IMG/VR virus record: IMGVR_UViG_3300032285_001268
Coordinates: 121,263 to 185,262 of that record
DNA: 64,000 bases
Source of the DNA: a virus
Direction: 5' to 3' (one strand)
The position numbers were made by a program, and so were the translations under genes. Numbering within the stretch: position 1 is the first letter of the stretch; each line of letters opens with the position of its first letter. The notes beneath the pieces are model-generated. The model did no database searches and had not been told where the DNA came from. It saw nothing but the letters and a program-made list of their open reading frames with translations. This document shows positions 16,192 through 28,600 of the stretch, piece after piece.

Positions 16192-19100
16192 ATGAGCTCA
16201 ACTGATAGACAAAACAACCTGCTAGTAACGCAGGACTGGAAAAAGATATACCAATCGTTTAAAAACGCTGACTTCACCAGCTACGACTTTGACAATATTC
16301 GTAGAACTATGATCCAGTATCTCAGGACTAATTTTCCTGAAGATTTTAATGACTATATTGAAAGCTCAGAATACCTTGCATTAATTGACCTAGTAGCATA
16401 TCTATCTCAAAGCATAGCCTTCCGTGTGGATTTAAATGCTCGTGAAAACTTTTTAGAATTAGCAGAACGTAGAGATAGCATACTAAGACTTAGTCGTATG
16501 CTGGGATATACTGCCAAGCGTAATATTGCGTCAAGCGGACTACTAAAATTTAACAATGTTTCTACAACAGAGACCATTATTGATAGCAACGGTAGAAACT
16601 TAGCCAATCAAACAATAACTTGGAACGATCCTAGTAACTCAAATTGGTATGATCAATTTATTAAGATAATAAATGCATCATTGCCCAGCTCTCAGCAGTT
16701 TGGAAGTCCGATAGCAAGTAGTACAATCTACGGAGTTCCAACAGAACAATATCGAATAAACGCACTCAGTACAGGCGGTGTTCCTGTTTACAGTTTTAGT
16801 AAAACTGTTGCCGGCGTTACAATGAACTTTGAAATAACCAGTACAACATTTGCTGGTAAAGAATACATCTACGAAGAGCCACCAAAGATCGGTAATGCTC
16901 CGGCGTTTGTATATAGAGATGATGGTCATGGAAATGGTAGTGCAGGCACGGGCTTCTTCCTTAATTTCACACAGGGAATTTTAAATCAAGGATCGTTCAC
17001 TATTTCTCAACCTTCAGCAAATGAATCAGTAGATGTTGCAGTTCAAAATATTAACAACACTGACGTCTGGTTATATCAGTTAGATGCTTCAAATGCTGAA
17101 TCGACACTGTGGACTAAAGTTTCAGACTTGTCTAGTAACAATATTATCTATAACAGTATTAGTAAAGATATTAAAAATATCTACAAAGTTGTTACACGAG
17201 CCGGCGACGCAGTAACTTTAGAGTTCAGCGACGGAACTTTTGGCAATTTGCCACTAGGCGATTTTAGAGTATACTATAGATTAAGCAATGGTTTATCTTA
17301 TTCTATTAATCCTGCTGATATTAAAAATGTTACTATTGTTATACCTTATACATCTATTAGAGGTTCAACAGAATCTTTAACTTTAAGTTTAGGACTAGCC
17401 ACTAGTGTAAACAACGCAGAAATTGCAGAAACAAACGCAACTATAAAAACAAACGCACCGCAAACATACTATACACAAAATCGTATGATAACTGCGGAAG
17501 ATTATAATATTAGTCCGCTGTCTGTAACACAGGAAGTTGCTAAAATAAAATCAATAAACAGATCTAGTTCTGGAATCAGCAGATATTTTGATCTAACTGA
17601 TCCTACTGGCAAGTATTCTTCGACAAATTTATTTGCAGACGATGGAATCTTATACCAAGACACTTATAATTCGTCAACAAGATTTTCTTATAACTCTAGA
17701 GTAGACATTGAAGGAGTTATTGATAATACTATTGTTCAATTATTATCCGATCCTAATTTAAGAAACTTCTACTATGCTAATTTTATTAACTTTTTAGCAT
17801 CAAGTTTATCTATAGCATGGTATCAAAAAACTTCTGACACTGGTAGCTCAACAGGCTATGTTGGAGATAGTTCTGATGCTAGACCCTATCAAGTCGGAAC
17901 CTATACGTATACTGATTTAAAATATTTTACTGTAGGCAGTCTGGTAAAGTTTGAAGCACCATTCACCGTAGTCAATGGACAAAAAGTATATTCTAAATAT
18001 TTTGATACTAAAAATAACAACAAGCTAGTGTCAGGAACCGCAACTGTATCAGGTGCAAGCGTGTACGTGTGGGCAGAAGTTGTATCAGTTACTGGTGACG
18101 GAACTAATAACGGTACCGGAGTACTAACTACAGGATTTGGTCCGATTTTATTAAATCAGTCAATTCCGTCTGGAGCATTGCTATCACAAGTTATTCCGAA
18201 ACTATCATTGGTATTAACCAGTTCTGTTAAAACTACAATGATAGACTTAATATTTGCTAATAAACCGTTTGGCCTACGATACGATGGCGCAACACAAACC
18301 TGGCAAATTGTATTTGAATCAAATCTTAATACAACGCTGCCTTTTAGTCTCAACAAGCAAGGCGATGCCACCAATGCTCAGCAGGACGCCAGTTGGTTCC
18401 TATTGTTTACTACTGACAACGAATTTTATACAGTAACAACTCGATTACTAAGATATATTTTTGAAAGTGATCAACAAGCTCGTTTTTACTTTGACAACAA
18501 CAACAAGATTTATGATACTACAGTAAGCACTACTATTAGAGATACAATAAACATTCTAAACATCAATAAACAACCTGATGCTACTTCATCGTTTAATAAC
18601 GATTTATTGTGGGATGTCATTGCTGAATTTAACGGATTAGATGGATACGTTGACAACAAAAAAATATTGATCAGTTTTAAAGATACCGACAATAATGGAG
18701 TTGTAGATAATCCTCAACTGTTTTTGGACATCGTTGCACCACAGACTAATTCAACAGTCAAATATATTGTTCAACAAAGATATTTAATTTCAGTCGGACA
18801 AGAAGATTACAAATACATTGATAACTCTTCTAATACTGTGCTGATTAAAACAACACAAAGTAGTGTTCTAGCATCAGAAAAAGTCAACGGACAATATTTT
18901 TATTTTATTGATTCTGACACTGTGAAGAAATATGATTCAGTAACTGGATCATTTATTTCTAGTCTAGATTACAAAGTATATGTTGGTCGAGATAACTTGA
19001 AGTTTCAATACACACATGCGGCCGATTATAATTCAAGAATTGATCCTGGATCAACAAACATCATTGATGTATATGTTTTAACTAAAGCATACGATACAAA

Positions 19101-19677
19101 TTACCGTCAATGGCTTTCAGGGGCTAACGTAAGTAAGCCACTGCCTCCAAGCTCAGACGAATTGTATAATACATTATCTCCTAATTTAAATGTAATTAAA
19201 TCGATATCAGACGAAATAATTTATCATCCAGTTAGATATAAAATACTATTCGGAGCATCTGCAGATCTTGAAGTGCAGGCAACATTTAATGTAGTTAAAA
19301 ATTCAAGCTCAACTGTATCTGACAGTGACGTTCGTTCTCGAATTATTTCAGCAATGGATCAATTTTTTAGTTTAGATAACTGGAATTTTGGAGATACATT
19401 TTATTTTACAGAACTATCGACTTATATAATGAATCAACTTACACCTGATATTATTAGTTTTGTTATCGTTCCAAAACAATCAGGATTATATTTTGGAAGT
19501 TTATTTGAAATCAAATGCCCAAGTGATCAAATTTTTATCAACGGTGCGACTATTGACAATATAACGATTGTTGCAGGACTAACATCAAGCAATGTTAGAT
19601 CTGTAACAACAACAGGCGGCTTATCAAATCTTACATCACAGAATGTTACAAGTGCAAATTACGGAGCAAATAGCTAA
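16192..19677 (+). CDS. 6: Baseplate wedge protein gp6
   Basis: 1161 residues from ATG 16192 (MSSTDRQNNLL); a TTG 18 bases earlier is rejected because AGGA fits the ATG. gp6 forms the ring backbone of wedges around the hub and belongs to the baseplate-J family. The N-terminal block IESSEYLALIDLVAYLSQ with FRVDLNARENFLELAERRDS (residues about 55-95) is highly typical, as are RMLGYTAKR and YTQNRMITAEDYN near 430. It is much longer than T4 gp6 (660), with added beta-rich regions in the second half. Its TAA overlaps the giant gene's ATG (TAATG). Confidence 0.9.
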   Translation: MSSTDRQNNLLVTQDWKKIYQSFKNADFTSYDFDNIRRTMIQYLRTNFPEDFNDYIESSEYLALIDLVAYLSQSIAFRVDLNARENFLELAERRDSILRLSRMLGYTAKRNIASSGLLKFNNVSTTETIIDSNGRNLANQTITWNDPSNSNWYDQFIKIINASLPSSQQFGSPIASSTIYGVPTEQYRINALSTGGVPVYSFSKTVAGVTMNFEITSTTFAGKEYIYEEPPKIGNAPAFVYRDDGHGNGSAGTGFFLNFTQGILNQGSFTISQPSANESVDVAVQNINNTDVWLYQLDASNAESTLWTKVSDLSSNNIIYNSISKDIKNIYKVVTRAGDAVTLEFSDGTFGNLPLGDFRVYYRLSNGLSYSINPADIKNVTIVIPYTSIRGSTESLTLSLGLATSVNNAEIAETNATIKTNAPQTYYTQNRMITAEDYNISPLSVTQEVAKIKSINRSSSGISRYFDLTDPTGKYSSTNLFADDGILYQDTYNSSTRFSYNSRVDIEGVIDNTIVQLLSDPNLRNFYYANFINFLASSLSIAWYQKTSDTGSSTGYVGDSSDARPYQVGTYTYTDLKYFTVGSLVKFEAPFTVVNGQKVYSKYFDTKNNNKLVSGTATVSGASVYVWAEVVSVTGDGTNNGTGVLTTGFGPILLNQSIPSGALLSQVIPKLSLVLTSSVKTTMIDLIFANKPFGLRYDGATQTWQIVFESNLNTTLPFSLNKQGDATNAQQDASWFLLFTTDNEFYTVTTRLLRYIFESDQQARFYFDNNNKIYDTTVSTTIRDTINILNINKQPDATSSFNNDLLWDVIAEFNGLDGYVDNKKILISFKDTDNNGVVDNPQLFLDIVAPQTNSTVKYIVQQRYLISVGQEDYKYIDNSSNTVLIKTTQSSVLASEKVNGQYFYFIDSDTVKKYDSVTGSFISSLDYKVYVGRDNLKFQYTHAADYNSRIDPGSTNIIDVYVLTKAYDTNYRQWLSGANVSKPLPPSSDELYNTLSPNLNVIKSISDEIIYHPVRYKILFGASADLEVQATFNVVKNSSSTVSDSDVRSRIISAMDQFFSLDNWNFGDTFYFTELSTYIMNQLTPDIISFVIVPKQSGLYFGSLFEIKCPSDQIFINGATIDNITIVAGLTSSNVRSVTTTGGLSNLTSQNVTSANYGANS

Positions 19678-22600
19678 TGGCTGACAGTACCAACCCTAAT
19701 GCTAATAATTCTATTGGATCAAGTTTAATACCTGCGTTCTATCGCACGGATGCAAATAAAAAGTTTATTCAATCAACTATTGATCAGTTAGTAAATCCTG
19801 GAACTGTTAAAAAAGTAAACGGATTTATCGGTCGACAATATTCAAAAGCAACGACCGGTTCTGATATATTTGTCGAAGCCGCCGATAGTCTACGCCAGCA
19901 CTATCAGCTAGAACCGGGTCTAGTAGTTAAAGACAAATTAGGAAATGTAACATTTTTTAAAGATTATATTGATTATATCAATCAACTAAATGTGTTTGGT
20001 GCAAACACATCTAACCATGCAAAACTTAATCAACAAGAATTCTATTCTTGGGATCCGCATATTGATTGGGATAAATTTTCAAATTTTCAAAATTACTATT
20101 GGTTACCTTATGGCCCTGAAACGATTAAAATTCAAGGTCAAAAGCAAATAGTATCAAGTACCTACAAAGTTGATTTACAAATAGTAGGAGCAGATAGCCA
20201 GTATGTGTTTACCCCCGACGGTCTAACACCGAATCCGTTAGTAAAATTATATAGAGGTCAAACATATACATTTGTAATCAATAGTCCTGGAAATCCATTT
20301 AGCTTGATGATCGAACGAGCAACTGGCACAGGAACAAGATACGTAATCGGCGGTATAGATGCACAAGGAGTTGAACAAGGAACAATAATCTTCCAAGTTC
20401 CTGTAGATGCACCGAGCATTTTATTTTATCAAAGCGAAACAGATATTAATCTAGGTGGTGCCATTGAAATTTTTGACATAACGGATGAAACATATATTGA
20501 TGTTGAATCTGAAATTTTAGGAAAATTGTCTTATACCTTTATTGACGGCACACATTTAAGTAATGGAATGAAGGTGTCTTTTGCAGGTAATGTTACCCCG
20601 GCAAGTTATTCTTCTGGAGAATATTATGTCGAAGGTGTGGGATCTGGAATAAAATTAATCAACAAAGATGTATTAGAAGTTGTTAATTCCTATTCGGTTC
20701 CTGAAACTATTCTGTTCGACTCGGCTAATTTTGATACTGAACCATTTAGCGATTCAAGCGGATTTGCCAAGTCTGCAGATTATATCACAATCAACAGAGC
20801 CAGTCAAGACCACAACCCGTGGACACGGTACAACCGTTGGTTTCACATTGATGTGATCACCGCAAGTTTTAATTACAATAAAATTCCAGTCTCAATCGAT
20901 CAAAATGCTCGAGCAACTAGACCGATTATCGAATTTGAAGCAGGTTTGAAATTATATAATTTTGGAACAACTGCAACTGTTGATGTTGACCTTATTGATA
21001 ATTTTACATATGATGTATTTTCTACCATCGAAGGGTCTACCGGTTATAATATTGACGGCGTCGCCCTAACTCAAAATCAAAAAATATTGTTTACCGGCGA
21101 CCCTGACACGCTTGTCAACGGAAAAATATTTCAAGTTAATTTTCTTAATATTGAGGGATCGATACAGATCCATCTAGTTGAAATTGCTAGTCCAGTGTTT
21201 GGCCAAACCGTTTTAGTAAAGTCTGGTAGTAAGAATTTAGGTTTAATGTACTGGTACAACGGAACAGCTTGGATTAAAACACAGCAAAAAAATAGTGTAA
21301 ATCAGCCACCGCTATTTGATGTAATTGATAATACTGGAACAAGTTTTTCAGATACCACAGCTTACCCTGGAACAACATTTGTTGGAACTCCAATATTTTC
21401 ATACAAGGTCGATTCTACGTCATCAGTCATTGATACTAAACTTGGATTTGCACTAACCTATAAGAATATCAACAATATCGGCGATATCGTTTTCAACTTT
21501 GACTATGCTACAGATGAATTTCAGTACAAGGTAAATCAAGGATTAGTTACAAAGAGTGTTAGTCTTGGATTTTTATCTTCTCGAGATTACAGAGGAAATA
21601 TAGTCTTTAAAAATGGTTGGCAGATTTCTCTAGCAACCAATGTACAAGCAGCCATTCGAGTTTATAAAAATTCTAATCTAACAAATAATTTTAATATTGA
21701 TATTTTTGATAATTTAAACGACCTCAACGACCTTGCAGTAAAAATTTATATCGACGGCGATTTTATCAATCCATCAAACTATAAAATAGTTGACGGTCCT
21801 GTTTATAAAAAAGTTGTTTTAAATTCTAACATTACTTCTTCACAGATTCTTACTATAAAAGCATTTGCTTCACAACCTATTAATTCAAATGGGTTCTATG
21901 AAATACCTTTAAATTTACAAAACAATCCATTGAATGGCGTTGTAACAACATTTACGTTAGGTGAAGTTTCGGCGCATGTAAAATCTATAGTAGAAAACTT
22001 GTCAAACTTTCAGGGAAGTTTTCCTGGTGCAAGTAATTTAAGAGATCTGGGAAATATTACTCCGTATGCTACAAAATTTATACAGCACAGCGGCCCAGCC
22101 AGCCTTAGCATTTATCACGTAGCCAATGAATCTAATAATATTATTAAGGCTATAGAAAAAAGTAGATATGATTATTCTCGATTCAAGAAAGATTTTGTAG
22201 CAAGCATTGAAAAATTAGGAGTAGATGCAGATCCAAAAACACAAGTTGATCTAGTCTTACAAAAATTAAACGCCAACAAATCTAATAAAGATTCCTATTA
22301 CTTCAGCGATATGGTTCCATATGGTGCAAGCATTGATACTAGCCACACCGTTGCTGATTATAGAATAAAATCTTACCCATTGACATCGGTATTTTCTTTA
22401 GATTCTCTATCTAATAAATCAGTACTGGTCTATTTAAATGGAACACAACTGTTAAATGAAATTGACTATGTGTTTAATAATCAAGGATTTGTAACGATCC
22501 AGGATACTGTTACTATGCGTAATGGTGACGTCCTTAAAACAATTGAATACGATAATACCGACGGTAGTATGGTTCCGGAGACGCCTACTAAACTAGGCAT

Positions 22601-25600
22601 ATGGCCAAAATTTCAACCTAAGATGTTTTTAGATCGCACACTGGTAAATCCGGTTGAAGTGATACAGGGACACGACGGTAGTATTATCAAAGCCTATGGC
22701 GACTACAGAGATGCAGTATTATTAGAATTAGAAAAGCGAATTTTTAATAATATTAAAATAAAATATGATACTTCAATTTGGGATATTGCAGATGTAATTC
22801 CTACATTCAAGCGACAGCTACCATATTCACTAGAAAATTTTAATCAAGCACTAGCTCCTAGTTTTTATTCTTGGGCTTCACAATCGGGATTCGATATCGG
22901 CCGTCCAGTTAGTTTTGATAATAATAATAGTTTTACCTACAACTATCGAGGTTACTCTTCTTTAACAGACGGAAATGTTCCGGGATATTGGAGAGGAGTA
23001 TATCGATGGATGTACGATACTGACAGACCAAATATTTGTCCTTGGGAGATGCTAGGATTCTCAATAGAGCCATCTTGGTGGCAAAGCCTGTATGGTCCGG
23101 CACCATATACTAGTGACAATATAGTCATGTGGACTGATATCTCAACTGGCACGGTTCGCACCCCAGGAAGTACTCCTACAGTTAATAGCAAATATATAAA
23201 ACCGTTTTTATTAAATCATCTACCTGTTGACGAATCAGGAAATTTAGTAAGTCCAATATTTTCCGGCGTAGTCCGTGGTCTTATTTCTCAAAAGGTAGCT
23301 ACAAATTTTGTATTCGGCGATGTCGGTCCAGTCGAATCAACATGGAGAAGAAGTAGTCATTATCCGTTTAGTGTATTGTTAGCATCTATACTACTAACTC
23401 CGGCAAAAACATTTGGTTTATTATTTGATAGATCAAGAATCGCCCGAGACATGTCGGGACAACTTGTTTATACTGATACTGGCTTGAGAATATCTCCTGA
23501 CTCATTGTCTTTACCAAGTGTCATTACCAGCGACACACGAGTGTCAACCGCTGGAATTGTCAATTACCTAGTTAACTATATTTCCGGAACTACCTCGGAA
23601 TTTTATAACGAGTACAAATATAATTTACAGCATTTGTCAGCGCAGTTATCATACAGAGTCGGCGCATTTACTGGAAAAGAAAAATTTAATTTACTTTTAA
23701 ATTCTAAGAGTCCATCTAACACCGGAAACATTTTTATACCCCAAGAAGATTATGATATAATATTAAATTCTTCTAGTCCAATTCAGAAATTAACTTATAG
23801 CGGCATCGTTATCAGTAAGTTGACAGACGGATTTGAGGTCAAGGGATATAGTCAAACAAAACCTTATTTTATATCTTATCCTTGGTCAGTATCTGGAAAT
23901 TTAGTTAATGTCGGCGGTATATCTGAAAGTTTTCAAACATGGAATACAAATAGTCAATATCAAAAGGGTGATGTTGTTCTATATGGAAATTCATATTATA
24001 GAGTGCTACAAACAATTAGTAGCGGCCTAGTATTTGAATCACAGAACTATAGTAAGATGGCTTCACTGCCAATCATAGGTGGTGCAAATGCCTATTTCAG
24101 AAAAATGTTCAACAAGAATGTACAAACAACAGTACCTTATGGGACAAAATTTACAACAATACAAGATGTTGTTGATTTTATCTTAGGCTACGGAGAATAT
24201 CTAAAAGATCAAGGATTTATTTTCGACGACTTTAATTCTGGACTTAGTGCAGTAGCCAACTGGGAAACATCAGCTAGAGAGTTTATGTTCTGGTCAATCC
24301 AGAATTGGTCTACCGGACAAGACAAGTGGGCCGATTGGCAACCAAATACATCTTATCCGTTCGGATCGATTTTGAGAATCAATGGAGAGTATTACAAGGC
24401 TATCAGAACTGTTCCTGCTGTAGCATCATTTCCATATGATGATTTTGTTCATTTAGATGGTCTTAGCACAATTGGTAGCTCTGCTATAAGCCTAAGTCCT
24501 AGCGCAAATAAAATATCATTCACTACAAAAAATGCTGTAGTTGATAGTATCACAAACGGATTTAATCAATACGAAATTTATAAAGTCGATGCAACTGCAT
24601 TATCACCTAACTTCATAAATTTCTATAGACAAGACAATTCTGTTAGTTATGGTTCTCGAACATCTGACGGAATTTATGGCGCAAGTTTTTACCTAGTACA
24701 AAAAGAACATGTAGTTATTCTTAATAATACTACTCGATTTAATGATATCATATACTCTCCAGAGACTGGGTATAAACAAGATAAAATTAAAGTGTCTTCG
24801 TATGTTAGTAGCGATTGGACTGGTGGTTTAAATATTCCTGGTTTTATATTTGACGAAGCCGCTGTAGAAAATTGGTTGCCTTACAAAATTTACTATCCTG
24901 GCGATTTAGTTAAACAAGGGCAATATTACTTTCAAGCTAATCCTATGGGATCGTTTGTGCCAGCATCTGCTACATTAGATACAAAGCAATGGCAGCAATT
25001 AAAGACAAAACCGTCTTCTAAACTAATACCAAACTGGACATATAAGGCAGGACAGTTTACAGATTTTTATAATTTAAATAGCGATAATTTCGATGTTGCA
25101 CAACAGCGAGTTGCACAGCATCTCATCGGTTATCAAAAGCGACAATATCTTGAAAACATCATACAAAATGATGTAAGCGAGTTTAAGTTTTATCAAGGTA
25201 TGATACGTGAAAAGGGAACACAAAATGTTCTTAATAAATTATTTGATGTATTAAGCTCTGAAAATAAAGAAAGTCTAAAATTTTATGAAGAATGGGCCTT
25301 GCGTGTTGGACAATACGGAGCCAGCGGCTCTTTTGAAAACATTGAATTTGTTTTAGACGAGGCTTTATTTAAAAACAATCCTCAAGGCTTTGAATTAGTT
25401 AACAGTGTTGATTCGACCAAGTACGATTTTATTATAAGGCAAACTCCGAACGACGTATACGTTAAGCCATTGGGATATACTTCAAAACCTTTCCCTATAG
25501 CAACAAACTATACTCCAATTTTGAGATCTGCAGGATATGTAAGGTCTTCAGACGTGTTTAAAACATTGACCACTATCGATGATATTGTCTATGAAGATAT

Positions 25601-28600
25601 TACACAGTATACTAATGGAAGTTATGTATGGTGTACATTTGAAAAATCAGAATGGAATATCTATCGATTTACAGATGTAAATTTAATAGTAACAGATGTT
25701 ACATATGATGATACTATTAAAACATTAACCATTGTTACACGAGATCTTGTTACACTAACAGCCGGAACATATATTGGTATATCTCAAGTTACAGGATTTC
25801 CTGGATTTTATAAAATAACAAGTGTTAGCCTAAACAATATTATAATCAAAACAGAAGTTCCTGGATTTTTATCTCCGTTTTTACAGCAAGATACTATAAC
25901 AATCTATGCACTACTGACTCAACGTGCATCGTCTGTTGATAACATTGACAGCATTGTTCCTAGAAAATTAAAAGAAAACGAATTGCTGTGGACAGATGAC
26001 GACGGTAGTGGTAAATGGGCGGTATGGAAATATAATTCAGTTTTTGCTAAAAAAGAAATTCCAAATACATCTCCAGCATATTTGTTAAGTTATGGTCGCT
26101 CTATAGCTATTCGCAAGGATGGGTATACTGTTGCAACATCAACAAACGACGGAATAGTAATTACCTACGACAAGTCTAGCGTAGCACAACCTTGGATACA
26201 ACGTCAAACAATTCAGAAACCCTACGTCGAACCTTATAATTTCAATTATACCAAAGATTTTGCCACAGTGATTGCCTTTAGTACAGACGGCAGTTGGTTA
26301 GCGACAGGCTCTCCAAATGTTGGACAAGTATATACAAGATTATCAACACACAATGCCGGGCTATGGGATTCTGCCTACGATGCCTATACAACCGGTACGA
26401 TTGTTTACGTATTAGATTCTTCTCACAACCGTGTGTATTATGAAGCAATTTCAACTCTAGCAGTTCCAGTAAGCACCCCAGTTAACAATATTTTATACTG
26501 GAGAGAAAAATCATATGTGGCTATTGATTATCAAGGACATACATCTGGGATAACACTTCAAGGGGTGGTATCTTTATATCAGCGAGATGCAAATAACAAC
26601 TACATTTTAGTAGATACGATAGTCAGTCCTTACCCAGCCCAAGGAGAATTGTTTGGTTCTTCTTTAGTGTTTGGACAATCTACATTGTTCATCGGAGCTC
26701 CGGGTTATAATGGCGGTGTTGGTAGAGTGTATGAAATTTCTTATCTAACTAAATTACGAGCCACTTCATCTTATAACCCTGTTGGTAGTTCTGGTACAAC
26801 TATAGTGCTGACGTCAACAGCCGGAATTTCTTCAGGCATGATTGCACAAGGCACTGGTCTGACTGATAATCAAACAGTTATTGAAGTACTAGCCGATGGA
26901 AAAACTTTAAAGTTAAGTGGAATACCTAACGCAACTCCTTCGGGGAACATAAATTTTGTCACAGTTGGATGGAGTTATGTTTTATCTAATACTAAAACTG
27001 GTAGAATTTCTTCAAGAAACTTTGGTACTAATGTCTCACTGAGTACAGATGAATCAAAACTAGCTATTTCAAGTACTACATTAACTGTTGATAATTTAAG
27101 TTTAGGAACAGTTGACATTTATAGCGGGTCAATTAATCAGGTCATAACAGGCAACGATAGTTCATTTGGTCAAAGCATATCATTATCATCTGATGGTGCT
27201 TATCTAATAATAACAGATAGCCGTGCAACAGAAACAAAGACTAATCAAGGCGCAGTATACATTTATCGTTATGATCCGACAACTTCAAACTATGGAAGCT
27301 ATGTTGGAACATTATTTGTTGCCGGAACACCTTCGCAGGAATTAATTAACCATCAACCTGAAGTTTCAGGTTACTTTGGAAATACTGTGTCGTTTATGGA
27401 TGACGACAATATTGCAGTGTTTAGTCTAAATGAATCAACAGTTTTACCGATGACATTTGATTCAAAGGCTACAACATTTGATAAAGATTCAACAGCATTT
27501 GTAACAATACATTCCGGTAGCGGTCGCATTGACATTTATACTCGATATGTATCTAACTGGGTATATAGCGAAACTTTAGATTCAGATAATGTTGCAGGAG
27601 ATGGATACGGAACAGGAATTGCAGTTTCTGGAAATCATGTGTTTGTTGGAGCGCCATCGGCTTACGATGTATTAAGTCGAGTTTCACCACAGGCTATTCA
27701 AGTTGGAAATCGATATCAAATTGTATCTCTTGGAACTACTGATTGGAATACAGTTGCAGGTACTACTAGAGTTAGACAAACATATTCAGTAGGAGATACA
27801 TTTATTGCAGTTGCTACTGGAAGCGGAAACGGCATCGTATCTCTTTTAACTAGATCCGGTAAAATTTATAGCTACGATAAAAAACCAAATAGTCAAAGTT
27901 GGAATATAATTCATAGACAAATTGATGTTCCTGACGTTACTAAAATTAAAAAAGCGTTCTTGTATAATAGAAATACAAATCAACTAGTAACATACATCGA
28001 CGTTGTTGATCCGTTACAAGGAAAAATTCCTGGAATAGCCGAAGAAGAAATCAAGTATAAAGCGTTCTATGATCCAGCAATTTATTCTCAAGGTGATTCG
28101 TTAGTTGTTACGGTAGACAGCACAATATCGTGGGGCTCTGAACATGTTGGTCAACTATGGTGGGATTTAAGGACTGCTAAATTTATTAATATTTTTGAAG
28201 ATGATGTTGTTTATCGAAACAGCAATTATAGCACTTTAGCGCATGGTGCAAGCATTGATATCTATGAGTGGGTATCGTCGTCATTGCTACCCGAAGCCTG
28301 GGACGCCCTAGCCGATACTACCCCAGGACTAGCACAGGGCATTAGCGGACAATCGTTGTATGGTAATAGTTCATATTCTATTAGTCAACGATATGATACC
28401 ATAAGTCAGTCATTTAAAAATACATATTATTTCTGGGTTAAGAACAAAACAATAGTACCAAATATCTCTGGAAGAAATATATCTGCTGGAGAAGTATCTT
28501 CAGTGATTGCCAATCCTCGAGGCCAAGGATATAAATTTGTCGGACTAACCAGTAGCAATTCCTTTAGTATTGTAAATGCTAAAAATCTATTAGCGGGAAC

